Assembly (NCBI GenBank): GCA_964358485.1
Contig: CAYHPY010000007.1
Location: 1 to 64,000 of the forward strand
Reading direction: 5' to 3'
Origin: CAYHPY01 sp964358485
GTDB taxonomy: Bacteria; Elusimicrobiota; Elusimicrobia; UBA1565; UBA9628
DNA: 64,000 nt
Each line of letters begins with the position of its first letter. Position 1 is the first letter of the stretch. Both the position numbers and the translations under genes were made by a program. The notes under the pieces were generated by a model, which worked only from the letters and a program-made list of their open reading frames with translations, was not told where the DNA came from and did no database searches. This document shows, one piece after another, positions 36,044 through 43,626 of the stretch.

Positions 36044-36484
36044 CTATTCCTCGACCGGCTCTTCGTTGAAATTTCGTCCGTCCTCGCTGCGCATCCAACT
36101 TCGCGCTTCCGCGGCCCGGCCGCCGCGGACGCCCACGATCAGGTAACTGTAGCATGGCCAGGCCCGCTCCAGATCGAACGGGGAGGGCCAGGCGGGGGCG
36201 TCGGGATGGCTATGGTAGACGCCGACGACGGCCCGGCCGGTCCCGGAAAGGGAGCGCTCGATGTGGGCGAGGGCCTTGGCATCCAGGGCGTAGCGGTTGG
36301 TTTTGGCGCCGGCCTCCCAGCCGTTGGCCAGGGGGCGCGCCTCGTCGATGGCGAGCGCCCGTCCCGGGACCTCGAAATTCCCGGGAACGGCGCCCAGGAG
36401 GAGTCCGCAGGCTTCCTCGGGGTAGGCTTTTTCGGCCGCCTTGAGGATTTGCTCCCGGAGGGCGGCGGGCAGGCGCAGGCTCAC
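36044..36484 (-). CDS. JAMM/MPN metalloprotease (Mec+-like)
   Basis: 146 residues. Complete JAMM zinc site: E24 in EEACGLLLG, then H91, H93, S101 and D104 in HSHPDAPAWPSPFD. In Mycobacterium, Mec+ releases cysteine from the CysO carrier; here the same enzyme could also cut the fused carrier after its internal GG. GTG start in a GTGA overlap with cysM, and nine bases before the fused carrier gene, matching the mec-cysO-cysM gene set. Confidence 0.9.
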   Translation of the reverse strand: MSLRLPAALREQILKAAEKAYPEEACGLLLGAVPGNFEVPGRALAIDEARPLANGWEAGAKTNRYALDAKALAHIERSLSGTGRAVVGVYHSHPDAPAWPSPFDLERAWPCYSYLIVGVRGGRAAEARSWMRSEDGRNFNEEPVEE

Positions 36485-37413
36485 GCGGCTTCCCGCCAAA
36501 AGCGCTCGCTGGCGTAGCGCTCTCCCGAGTCCGGGAAAACGGTCACGACGGTCCCAGCTTTTCCTTCGGAGGCCAGTTCCTCGGCGACGCGCAAGGCCGC
36601 GGCGAGGTTGGCCGCTCCCGAAGGGCCGACCAGCAAGCCGTGTTCCCGGGCCAAACGGCGGGCCAGGGACCAAGCGGCCTCGGTGGAAATCGTCAAGCGC
36701 CGGTGGGCCAGCGCGGGATCGTAAATGGGGGGGACCAGGGAAGTCTCCATGTGCTTGAGGCCCTCGAGCCCGTGGAGGGGCTCGTCGGGCTCCACCGAGA
36801 TCAATTGGACGCCGGGGGAAAGTTCCTTGAGGCGGCGCCCGGTCCCCATGAAGGTGCCGCTGGTCCCCAGACCGGCGACGAAGTGGGTGACGGCGCCCCC
36901 GGTCTGCGCGTGGATTTCCGGCGCGGTGCCGTCATGGTGCGCCCGCCAATTGGACTCATTGGAGTATTGATCGGCGTAAAAGTAAAATTCCGGGTTTTCG
37001 GCGGCCAGGCGCCGGGCCTCGCGGATCGCCCCGTCGGAGCCTTCCAAAGGATCGGTCATGATCAGGCGCGCACCGTAGGCTTGCAGAATCCGGAGGCGCT
37101 CAGCGTTGATGCTGTTGGGGACGGCCAGAACCGCGGGCCGGCCCAGGCGCGCGCAAATCCAGGCGTAGGCGATGCCGGTGTTGCCGGAGGTGGCGTCCAG
37201 CAGGGTTTTGCCGGGGCCGAAGCGCCCGTCCCGTTCGGCGTCTTGAATGATCCGGAGCGCACCCCGGTCCTTCACCGAACCTCCCGGGTTGTGCCATTCG
37301 GCCTTGGCGTAAACCGCCACGCGGTCCAGGGCCCGGGAGAGGCCTTCGATCTTGAGAAGAGGGGTGTTTCCGACGGTGATCGAGGAGGAGCGGAGGCCGG
37401 CGCTGGTCGTCAT
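36481..37413 (-). CDS. cysM: Cysteine synthase (CysM type, carrier-dependent)
   Basis: 310 residues, a pyridoxal-phosphate enzyme with K48 in PGGSVKDR as the Schiff-base lysine, the phosphate loop SGNTGIA and the substrate loop GTSGTFMGTG. O-acetyl- or O-phosphoserine plus a sulfur donor gives cysteine; with a CysO-like carrier and JAMM protease following, the donor is probably the thiocarboxylated carrier. The ATG at 37413 lacks a clear Shine-Dalgarno. First gene of a five-gene unit (cysM, JAMM, carrier-E1-rhodanese, mutM, TPR-SDR). Confidence 0.92.
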   Translation of the reverse strand: MTTSAGLRSSSITVGNTPLLKIEGLSRALDRVAVYAKAEWHNPGGSVKDRGALRIIQDAERDGRFGPGKTLLDATSGNTGIAYAWICARLGRPAVLAVPNSINAERLRILQAYGARLIMTDPLEGSDGAIREARRLAAENPEFYFYADQYSNESNWRAHHDGTAPEIHAQTGGAVTHFVAGLGTSGTFMGTGRRLKELSPGVQLISVEPDEPLHGLEGLKHMETSLVPPIYDPALAHRRLTISTEAAWSLARRLAREHGLLVGPSGAANLAAALRVAEELASEGKAGTVVTVFPDSGERYASERFWREAA

Positions 37414-37441
37414 GAGGCGATGGAGGAGAGCCCTTCCTCTC

Positions 37442-37470
37442 AATGTACCATTCCTGACTAATTTAGTCAA
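37442..37470 (-). promoter_or_regulatory. Promoter of the cysM operon
   Basis: Minus strand TTGACT (37465-37470), 17 bases, TACATT (37442-37447). The -35 overlaps the end of the transporter gene and a perfect palindrome. Confidence 0.8.
37455..37469. promoter_or_regulatory. Palindromic operator on the cysM promoter
   Basis: TGACTAATTTAGTCA, a perfect 15-base palindrome over the -35 and spacer. The shape resembles sites of Rrf2-type regulators (IscR, CymR), which control cysteine and Fe-S genes; assignment is inference. Confidence 0.6.
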
Positions 37471-38377
37471 TTATTGCGGCCGGGGTCAAGGGGCGGGCTT
37501 CTTGAGACGGGAGCTTCGACATCAAGGCCCCTCCAGCCAGGACCAAGGCCGCCCCGAAAAATTGTCCCGGCCCGACCGGCTCGTTTAGAAAGGGCAAAAT
37601 CCGGGAAAGGAACAGGGTGACCAAGGGGTAGGTCAAAAGCAAAGTCGTCAACTTGGACAAGTCCAGCTCGGCCAAGGAGGTGTACCAAAGCCACAGGCTC
37701 AGGCCGGTGGTGATCAAGCCTTGGAAGAGGATCAACGAGAGCGCGGGGGGCGTCAGGCACCGGCTCCAGGATTCGGCGGGGACGAAAAACGGGATCAAGG
37801 GAAGGAGGATCAGCATGCCGTAGAGGGTTCTGCCTCCCGCCACGAGCGAAACTCCCATCTCGGGAAGGAGTTTCTTCCCGAAGATGTGGGAGAGCTGAAA
37901 GCAGGGCGGCATGGCCAAAATCAGGAGCTCGCCGCGCCCGAGGCTGGTGACCGCGCCCGCTCCCAGGGCGATGAGCATTCCCGTCAGGATCAGCGCGGTC
38001 GCACCCCATTGGCGCCGGCCGATCTTTTCATTGAGGAAAATAGCTCCGGTGGCCATGGAAATCAAAATCTCCACCTGGGCCAGGACCACGATCCGGGAGG
38101 CGGGAACGGTTTTGCCGGCGTAAAAAAGGAGCAGGGAGGGCAGGGCGGTCCCGAAAAGCCCGAGGGCCAAAAACGGCCAAAGGCGGCCCCCGGACCACAG
38201 CAGGGAGATTCGCCCCCGTTGAATTTCGCCTGCCAGCAGGGGGACGGAGGCCAGCGCCAGGGTGAGGACGGCGAAGGGAATCGGATCCATCATGCCCATG
38301 CTCAAGCGCGCGCCGATGCTCGAGGTCGCGGTGATGAGGATGTTGGTGAGGAGGATCGTTTTCTGGGCTCGGGTCAC
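37463..38377 (-). CDS. EamA/DMT-family transporter
   Basis: 304 residues with ten membrane helices arranged as two EamA repeats (first about 5-140, second about 150-295), the drug/metabolite transporter pattern. Substrate unknown; relatives export amino acids or other metabolites. GTG start in a GTGA overlap with the preceding membrane-protein gene, so it is the last gene of the apbE operon. Its final codons contain the -35 of cysM; cysteine or a related thiol is a possible substrate but this is only suggested by position. Confidence 0.82.
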   Translation of the reverse strand: MTRAQKTILLTNILITATSSIGARLSMGMMDPIPFAVLTLALASVPLLAGEIQRGRISLLWSGGRLWPFLALGLFGTALPSLLLFYAGKTVPASRIVVLAQVEILISMATGAIFLNEKIGRRQWGATALILTGMLIALGAGAVTSLGRGELLILAMPPCFQLSHIFGKKLLPEMGVSLVAGGRTLYGMLILLPLIPFFVPAESWSRCLTPPALSLILFQGLITTGLSLWLWYTSLAELDLSKLTTLLLTYPLVTLFLSRILPFLNEPVGPGQFFGAALVLAGGALMSKLPSQEARPLTPAAIID

Positions 38378-38886
38378 GGGTCGTGCTTGAATTTCAGGGT
38401 TCGGGGATGCGGCGCGCCCCCGCTCAGGAAGGCCGCTAAAAGGCCGATGAGCAGGCCCAACCCGGCCTGAAAGCCCAAAAACGAAAGAATCTTGAGCCAG
38501 GCGAAGGCGGGAGAGACGAAGCGGATGAGCCAGCCCGAGGCTTCTCCCAGCAGGGCCGAGGCGAAAACCGCCGTGATCATGCTTTTTTTGGCGCGCTCCG
38601 AGACCGGCGCGAAAATGAACAGGTGCGTCAGGAGCAGGAGGACCACGCCCATGACGGGCAGGTGGGCGTGGGTCGTTTCCAGCAGGGACGCGGCGCTGCG
38701 GGGGGCGGAAAATTCCTCCGCCGAACCGAGGTAGTAGCCTTGAACGGAAGACGGGGTCAGGCCCATGCGGGTGAAATACATCGCGGCGTTGGTGCACCAG
38801 AGCCCGATCATGAAAGCCAAGGTCCACCAGAGCGTCAGGCGCATCATCGGATGGCCTTGGAAGCCCCCGCGCTCCATGTATTTCAT
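38374..38886 (-). CDS. Four-helix membrane protein with conserved histidines
   Basis: Unrecognised, 170 residues. Four membrane helices; helix 2 begins LLETTHAHLPVMGVVLLLLTH, with three histidines one or two turns apart, as in membrane cytochromes b or copper/heme sites. It lies between a FMN-binding lipoprotein and a transporter in one operon (ATGA overlap in front, GTGA behind), so passing electrons between the membrane and the flavin protein is a reasonable idea but untested. Confidence 0.65.
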   Translation of the reverse strand: MKYMERGGFQGHPMMRLTLWWTLAFMIGLWCTNAAMYFTRMGLTPSSVQGYYLGSAEEFSAPRSAASLLETTHAHLPVMGVVLLLLTHLFIFAPVSERAKKSMITAVFASALLGEASGWLIRFVSPAFAWLKILSFLGFQAGLGLLIGLLAAFLSGGAPHPRTLKFKHDP

Positions 38887-39410
38887 CGGGCCGCCTTCGG
38901 GTGGAGGACGGAATGGACGGCCAGAATTTTGCGGACGCCGTCGGTAATGGATTGGGAGGTCAGGCTGGCGCCGGTCATGTTGCGGATGCCCCGCCTTAGG
39001 AAAGTTTCGGGGCCGAGCCCCTTGCCGGAAAATTGGGCCAGCCAGCGGGGGCGGGGCATGTAATCCTCCGGCTCCAGGAAAGCCAGGAGTTCGACGAAGC
39101 GCACGGCGCCGCCGGGCTCGATGACCGCCATGAAGGTTTCCGGCATGGTCCGGACCATGTGGCTCTCAAAATAGGCGTAGCCTTCGATCCCCGCGGTGGA
39201 ACGGCCGACATAGTAGGTCCATACCAGGGAGTCGACCTTGACCCGCCCCGCCTCCTCGGCGGCTTTAACCTGTTCCGGGGTCAGATAAGCCGTGCGGCGC
39301 TCAACTTGGGCCGGCGCCGGAAACGCCAACCGCAGGGCCTGCTCTTTCTGGAGCAGAACCCGCGCGTTCGCCGGCCCGCAGGCCGCCAGGAGGATTAAGA
39401 GAAGCCGCAT
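38883..39410 (-). CDS. FMN-binding lipoprotein
   Basis: 175 residues. Lipobox LAAC (C11) anchors it in the envelope. The C-terminal FMN_bind domain ends with NMTGASLTSQSI, a match to the motif that ApbE flavinylates (covalent FMN on the Thr or Ser of the TGAT/S group; here S149). Related proteins (RnfG, NqrC, PplA) carry electrons outside the cytoplasm. The matching ApbE is encoded two genes upstream in the same operon. Confidence 0.82.
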   Translation of the reverse strand: MRLLLILLAACGPANARVLLQKEQALRLAFPAPAQVERRTAYLTPEQVKAAEEAGRVKVDSLVWTYYVGRSTAGIEGYAYFESHMVRTMPETFMAVIEPGGAVRFVELLAFLEPEDYMPRPRWLAQFSGKGLGPETFLRRGIRNMTGASLTSQSITDGVRKILAVHSVLHPKAAR

Positions 39411-39420
39411 CCTTCCTATT

Positions 39421-40713
39421 CTAGAAAATGTAGCCTAGGCCGAGGTTCATTTGATTGACCCCGGTGCGCGCCTGGTTGAGCATCCACTGGTAGTCCCATT
39501 TGACCGCGATCTGGGGGATGGGTTTATAGGTGCCCCCGAAAGTATACTCGACCCGGCTATTGGCCGGGTCCTTGGCGAAAGACTCCGGGGTTTCCGCCTG
39601 GGTGTCGTAGCGCTCGTAGCGGAAGAAAGGCGCGAAATAGTGGCTGGTTTCGAAAAGGCCCAGCACATTGAAGGCGCCTTCGGCGTAACCGCCGAAAAAC
39701 CGCCGCGGGGCGGAGGTCTTGGCCGCGTTGGTCAGGCCGTTGGCGGAGTTGACCGTGTCGGCGTTTCCGATTCGTCCCGCCGCGTAGAGCCCGCGCAGTT
39801 CGAGGCCTTTGTATTCGGCCTTGGAGTGGAGCTCCCAAATCGTCACCGGAACGGAGTGGACGACCTTCCCCTGATCGGCCTCGCCGATGTAAAAGGAGCC
39901 TCCCGCGCTGAAGCCGGGAACCGGCGCGAGGTCCAGCCGCGAGACCCAGGCCGGGTCTTCGGCCAGGGTCTTTGCGCCCGAGGAGCGGGCGTTGCGGAGG
40001 ATGTCCGAACCCCGGACGCCGGTGAGGCCCGGCGTGGCGTCCTTGATCGCCTGCAGGCCGGCGATGGCATAGCTGCGGAAGGCGACCTCGCCCGTGTCGA
40101 TGAAGAACCCCCCGCCGCCTTCCCGCCAGGTGCTGGGCAGGATGTTGCGCTCGACGCTCGGGCGGATGACGCCGTGAAAGGTGGTGGGCTCATGGATTTC
40201 GTTCATGAATCCCATCGGGACCAAAAGCAACCCGCCCCGAAGACCGCCCGAATCGTTCAATTTGAAATCCATGTAGGCCTGCTCCACCGACACTTCTCCA
40301 CGCCCCTTGCCCGTCGAGGCATGCTCGAATTCCAGCTCGGAGTTGAAGAGGATCCAGTCGTTGTATTTGTAGCCGAAATAGAGAACGGCCCGGAGCAAAT
40401 CGGCCTCGTCGGCCTTGCCGCCGATCCCGCCCTTCTGGTTTCTCTTGGAGAAATCCTGGATGGTCATCTCGCCGTAGCCGCCGATGGAAACGCGGCGCTC
40501 CTTGGCGCGGTAGACCTTGGTGGCCGCCGGGGCCTGGCCGGCGGGGGCCTCGGCCTCGGGTTCGGCGGCCGAGCCCAGCTTGAGCTTTTCGAGTTCCTGG
40601 GAGAGAACATCCAGTTTTCTTTCCAACTCGCCTATTCTCGCATCTTGGGCCCGGGCCCCGAGAGACGTCCCGAGAATAAGGGCCGTCAGAACGGATGCTT
40701 TAATTTTCTTCAT
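39421..40713 (-). CDS. Outer-membrane porin with coiled-coil N-terminus
   Basis: 430 residues: signal peptide (about 1-22), a short coiled coil (RIGELERKLDVLSQELEKL) and low-complexity linker, then a beta-barrel with alternating strands ending in an aromatic residue (GLGYIF), as outer-membrane proteins do. It resembles phosphate-selective (OprP/O) porins. The ATG at 40713 has GGAG nine bases ahead and overlaps the end of apbE; an ATG at 40728 is the alternative. Within a flavin electron-transfer operon it could pass the electron acceptor or substrate. Confidence 0.78.
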   Translation of the reverse strand: MKKIKASVLTALILGTSLGARAQDARIGELERKLDVLSQELEKLKLGSAAEPEAEAPAGQAPAATKVYRAKERRVSIGGYGEMTIQDFSKRNQKGGIGGKADEADLLRAVLYFGYKYNDWILFNSELEFEHASTGKGRGEVSVEQAYMDFKLNDSGGLRGGLLLVPMGFMNEIHEPTTFHGVIRPSVERNILPSTWREGGGGFFIDTGEVAFRSYAIAGLQAIKDATPGLTGVRGSDILRNARSSGAKTLAEDPAWVSRLDLAPVPGFSAGGSFYIGEADQGKVVHSVPVTIWELHSKAEYKGLELRGLYAAGRIGNADTVNSANGLTNAAKTSAPRRFFGGYAEGAFNVLGLFETSHYFAPFFRYERYDTQAETPESFAKDPANSRVEYTFGGTYKPIPQIAVKWDYQWMLNQARTGVNQMNLGLGYIF

Positions 40714-41554
40714 TTTTCTTTTCTCCATTCAAAAACAATTGACAGCCGGCCTCGTTCCGAGGCCGGCCGTTGATCAGCACGCACCCTTCATACGGCAGAT
40801 CCGGATTCACGAAAATTGAAGTGGACCAGGCGTCGGCCTCAGCCCCGGTCGTGGCGACCACGGTCACGGGGGGGCGCCCCAAAACCGGGAGGCCCGTAAA
40901 GGGGGAAAGGATGTGCCCCGGCCGTTCGGAATTTCCCGAGGTCGAGACCGAGGCATCCTTAATAAGGAGGTTCGGGCCTCCGGGGACTTCCACCGGCCAA
41001 CCCTCCCCGGCCGGCCCCGCCCCGAGGGCTTGGACCTGGCCGCCGAAGTTCAGCAACGCCGACTCGACGCCGCGGGCGCGCAGGGCGGCGGCCGCCTTGT
41101 CCAGGGCCAGCCCTTTGCCGATCCCGCCGAAGTCCAGGCGCATCCCTTTTTTCTTGAAAATAACCGTGCGGGGCCCCGGGTCGAGGGCGAGGTTCTTCCA
41201 GCCGTCCGGCACCGCCGGGTCAAAGGCCCCTCGGGACAGCCCGTGGTGGCGGCGGGAGAGGGAGAGGGCCTCCCACAGCGCCTCCGAGCAGGGAAACGGG
41301 GCTTGGGAAGCGGTCCTGTTGAGGCGGGAGACTTCCGACTCCTCCTTGAAGGTGGAAAGGACTCGGTCCAGCCGATCGACTTCCGAAAACGCCGCCTCGA
41401 TGGCCGGGCCCGCGTGCGGGCCGGCGGCCGTGATCTCCAGGGCGGTGCCCATGATCCAGCGCGCCCGGGAGGCCGACGGAGGCCGGGTCCCGGCGGGGGC
41501 GGCCAGCCCGAGGAGAAGGGCTGGTAGAATTTTCTTATTGATATAGAGTCTCAA
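40700..41554 (-). CDS. apbE: FAD:protein FMN transferase
   Basis: 284 residues with a hydrophobic export signal. Family motifs: IMGTALEI, DFGGIGKGLALDKA, NFGGQVQALG, SVSTSGNSER and TTGAEADAWSTSIF. It attaches FMN covalently to Thr or Ser of exported proteins; the FMN_bind lipoprotein in the same operon is the likely substrate. TTG start seven bases behind a TAACAT box, so probably leaderless; one of the two operator palindromes covers the start codon. Confidence 0.9.
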   Translation of the reverse strand: MRLYINKKILPALLLGLAAPAGTRPPSASRARWIMGTALEITAAGPHAGPAIEAAFSEVDRLDRVLSTFKEESEVSRLNRTASQAPFPCSEALWEALSLSRRHHGLSRGAFDPAVPDGWKNLALDPGPRTVIFKKKGMRLDFGGIGKGLALDKAAAALRARGVESALLNFGGQVQALGAGPAGEGWPVEVPGGPNLLIKDASVSTSGNSERPGHILSPFTGLPVLGRPPVTVVATTGAEADAWSTSIFVNPDLPYEGCVLINGRPRNEAGCQLFLNGEKKNEEN

Positions 41555-41558
41555 TAAG
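41534..41558. promoter_or_regulatory. Operator 1 of the apbE operon
   Basis: CTTATTGA, nine bases, TCAATAAG: a perfect inverted repeat covering the apbE start codon. Identical arms and spacing to operator 2. Confidence 0.7.
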
Positions 41559-41561
41559 AAA

Positions 41562-41591
41562 ATGTTAGCAACAATCCTTATTGAAATGCAA
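41562..41591 (-). promoter_or_regulatory. Promoter of the apbE operon
   Basis: Minus strand TTGCAT (41586-41591), 18 bases, TAACAT (41562-41567), seven bases to the TTG start. It lies between and partly under the two operators. Confidence 0.6.
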
Positions 41592-41601
41592 TATCAATAA
41601 G
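41577..41601. promoter_or_regulatory. Operator 2 of the apbE operon
   Basis: Second copy of CTTATTGA-N9-TCAATAAG, covering the -35 and 43 bases (about four helical turns) from operator 1, which would let two repressor dimers sit on the same face. The regulator is not identified. Confidence 0.7.
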
Positions 41602-41611
41602 GAGGATGGGG

Positions 41612-42385
41612 CTACTTGCCCTGGGCTTCGATCCGTTTGATGACGCCTTCGAAGTGTTCCACGGGGTAGGCGCCCCGAACGGGAATCCCGTTAAAAAGGA
41701 AGCCGGGGGTTCCCGAGAAGCCGAGTTTATGGGCCTCCTCGGTGTCGGCCGCCACGCGGGCCTTGACCGCGTCGCTGTTAATGTCTTTCTTGAAGCGCTC
41801 GATGTCGAGGGCCAGTTCCTTGGCCGTCTTCTGGTAGAAATCCTCGCCGAGCTTGGCTTGGTTCTGGAAGAAGATGTCGTGCGCCTTCCAGGCCTTTTCG
41901 TGGGACTGGAGCTTCGCGGCTTCGATGAAGATCGCGGCGGGCATGGCTTGGGGGTGGAAGTCCAGGGGAAGATGCTTGAAGACGAAGCGCAGGTCGTCGC
42001 CCAGCTTTTTTCGGAGCGCCTCGACGGTCTGGAAGCCCCGGACGCAGTAAGGGCACTGGAAGTCGGAGTATTCGACCAAGGTGTATTTGGCGTCTTTCTT
42101 GCCTCGAATCAGGGAGTTCTCGTCGATGACGGCCTTCAGGGGGTTTTTGAAGGATTCCTCGAATTCCTTTTTTTCCCGCTCGGCCTCTTCCTTCTGGCGG
42201 CGGAGCTGTTCCTCCTGGGCGGCCTCGTTGACCAGTTCGAAGAGCTGCTTTTTTTGCCCGCGGAGGGCCTCGATGACCAGGTCGGGATTGGCCTTCAGGG
42301 CCTTTTCCAAATCGTCCCGGCTGATGTCTTTGGCGGAAACGGGAAGGGCGAGGACGGCCAGGATCAGGGCGGCGGCGGTTTTCAT
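41612..42385 (-). CDS. Periplasmic DsbA-type thiol-disulfide oxidoreductase
   Basis: 257 residues. Signal peptide (1-18), a charged helical region (about 20-85), then a DsbA/thioredoxin_4 domain with active site C111-P-Y-C114 in FQCPYCVRGF and the cis-proline loop GTPGF. It would form or shuffle disulfides in exported proteins. Third gene of the tetR-tlpA-dsbA unit (ATGA overlap). Probably helps fold the many cysteine-containing exported proteases here, but that is inference. Confidence 0.88.
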   Translation of the reverse strand: MKTAAALILAVLALPVSAKDISRDDLEKALKANPDLVIEALRGQKKQLFELVNEAAQEEQLRRQKEEAEREKKEFEESFKNPLKAVIDENSLIRGKKDAKYTLVEYSDFQCPYCVRGFQTVEALRKKLGDDLRFVFKHLPLDFHPQAMPAAIFIEAAKLQSHEKAWKAHDIFFQNQAKLGEDFYQKTAKELALDIERFKKDINSDAVKARVAADTEEAHKLGFSGTPGFLFNGIPVRGAYPVEHFEGVIKRIEAQGK

Positions 42386-42906
42386 GTGTCTCTCCTCTTA
42401 TTTAGGTAGGTGAGGATATCATTTTCGACCAACTTTTGCGGGGCCGGCCCCGTGTACTTTCGCACGACCTTGCCGTCCGGGCCGATGAGAAACATGGCCG
42501 GGAGGCTGGCGACGCCGTAGCGCCGGGAGGAAGATTGGTCGCCGAAAAGAACGGGGAAGGTGAGGCGGCGGGCGGCCAGGTAGGGCAGCACCACGGACCG
42601 GCCGCCCTCGTCCACCGAGACGGCCAGGATCATCAGGCCCTGGTCCTTGTAGCGGCGGTAAAGCGCGTCGAGGACCGGGAGTTCCTCCTCGCAGGAGGCG
42701 CACCAGGTGGCCCAGAAGCTGAGCACGACGGGGCGCCCGCGGAAATCGGACAGGGAGACCGTTTTTCCGGCGGTGTCGGGGAGCTGAAAATCGGGCGCGG
42801 CCGAGGGCCCGGAGCCGGTGCCCCCGGGGATCAGCAGAAGCGAACCGACGACGGCCGCCGCGGCCAGAGCGACCGCGGCGGCCGTTTTTTTCGGCGTGTT
42901 CAGCAA
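42382..42906 (-). CDS. TlpA-type membrane-anchored thiol-disulfide oxidoreductase
   Basis: 174 residues. One N-terminal membrane helix (about 8-26) and a periplasmic thioredoxin fold with W-C69-A-S-C72 in ATWCASCEEEL and the cis-proline in SLPAMF. Reduces or resolves disulfides, often for cytochrome c maturation. There is no ATG near the N-terminus: a TTG at 42906 and a CTG at 42903 (in a CTGA overlap with the tetR stop) are adjacent in frame; I list the TTG. Overlaps dsbA by ATGA. Confidence 0.85.
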   Translation of the reverse strand: MLNTPKKTAAAVALAAAAVVGSLLLIPGGTGSGPSAAPDFQLPDTAGKTVSLSDFRGRPVVLSFWATWCASCEEELPVLDALYRRYKDQGLMILAVSVDEGGRSVVLPYLAARRLTFPVLFGDQSSSRRYGVASLPAMFLIGPDGKVVRKYTGPAPQKLVENDILTYLNKRRDT

Positions 42907-43547
42907 CCGCAGGGGGTCTTGGGTCCCATGGTGATTTTCCTCCTTTTTTCCGGGTTTCGGTGCTGCTCCAAAATTCCTCGGGCGATTTTTCCGACGCGGC
43001 CAAGCACCCCGGCGTCCCGGTGCGTGCGGGCCAGCATGATGGCGCCCTCGTACATGGATAAAATGGTTTCCGCGGTGGAGCGGGGGTCCAGGGTCGGACC
43101 GAAAAGGCCCGCCTCCCGGGCCCGGGTCAGGCAGCGGGCCATCCCCTCCGTCCAATCCTGGAAAAATTTTCCGGCGCGCTTGCGGAACTCCTCGTTCAAG
43201 TCGCTCATCTCCAGGGCCATGTTGCCGACGAAACAGCCGGCTTTGCAGCCGTTGCCGCCGAAGAGCTTGGCGCAGTCCTCGAACATCCGGGTGACGGCCA
43301 CGGCGGGATCTCCCTCGGCGCAGAGGGGGTCGACCCGGAGCTTCCGGTAGTCGGCCATTTTTTCGTCAAGGACGGCCAGCGCCAGGTCCTCCTTCGATTT
43401 GAAATGGTGAAAAAGGTTGGCCTTGGTCATGGAGCAGGATTTGGCGATCTCGTCCATGGAGGTGTGGTGGTAGCCCCGGAGGTGGAGCAGATGCTCCGCC
43501 TCGGTGATGATCCGCGCGCGCAGGTTCGGGTCTTTGGGGCGTCCCAT
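42900..43547 (-). CDS. TetR-family repressor
   Basis: 215 residues. The N-terminal helix-turn-helix (SMDEIAKSCSMTKANLFHHF, about 30-50) is typical of TetR; the C-terminal ligand part contains several cysteines (CAKLFGGNGCKAGC), which may sense thiol or metal. Encoded in one unit with tlpA and dsbA, behind a 28-bp palindrome that it probably binds to regulate the unit, itself and perhaps the divergent glycosylase. The sequence ends in GC, close to the coupled tlpA start. Confidence 0.88.
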   Translation of the reverse strand: MGRPKDPNLRARIITEAEHLLHLRGYHHTSMDEIAKSCSMTKANLFHHFKSKEDLALAVLDEKMADYRKLRVDPLCAEGDPAVAVTRMFEDCAKLFGGNGCKAGCFVGNMALEMSDLNEEFRKRAGKFFQDWTEGMARCLTRAREAGLFGPTLDPRSTAETILSMYEGAIMLARTHRDAGVLGRVGKIARGILEQHRNPEKRRKITMGPKTPCGC

Positions 43548-43575
43548 TTAGTTAACCGGTCGGTCAGTTAACTAA
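43548..43575. promoter_or_regulatory. TetR operator
   Basis: 28-base palindrome: arms TTAGTTAAC and GTTAACTAA around a ten-base GC-rich centre (CGGTCGGTCA). It begins one base upstream of the tetR start codon and touches the -10 box, a classic autorepression site. Confidence 0.75.
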
Positions 43576-43603
43576 TCATAGCAGGCGGGCCCTCCGTTGT
43601 CAA
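43575..43603 (-). promoter_or_regulatory. Promoter of the tetR-tlpA-dsbA unit
   Basis: Minus strand perfect TTGACA (43598-43603), 17 bases, TATGAT (43575-43580), directly followed by the palindromic operator. Confidence 0.8.
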
Positions 43604-43626
43604 CCCCATTTGATATCATGCCCTCC

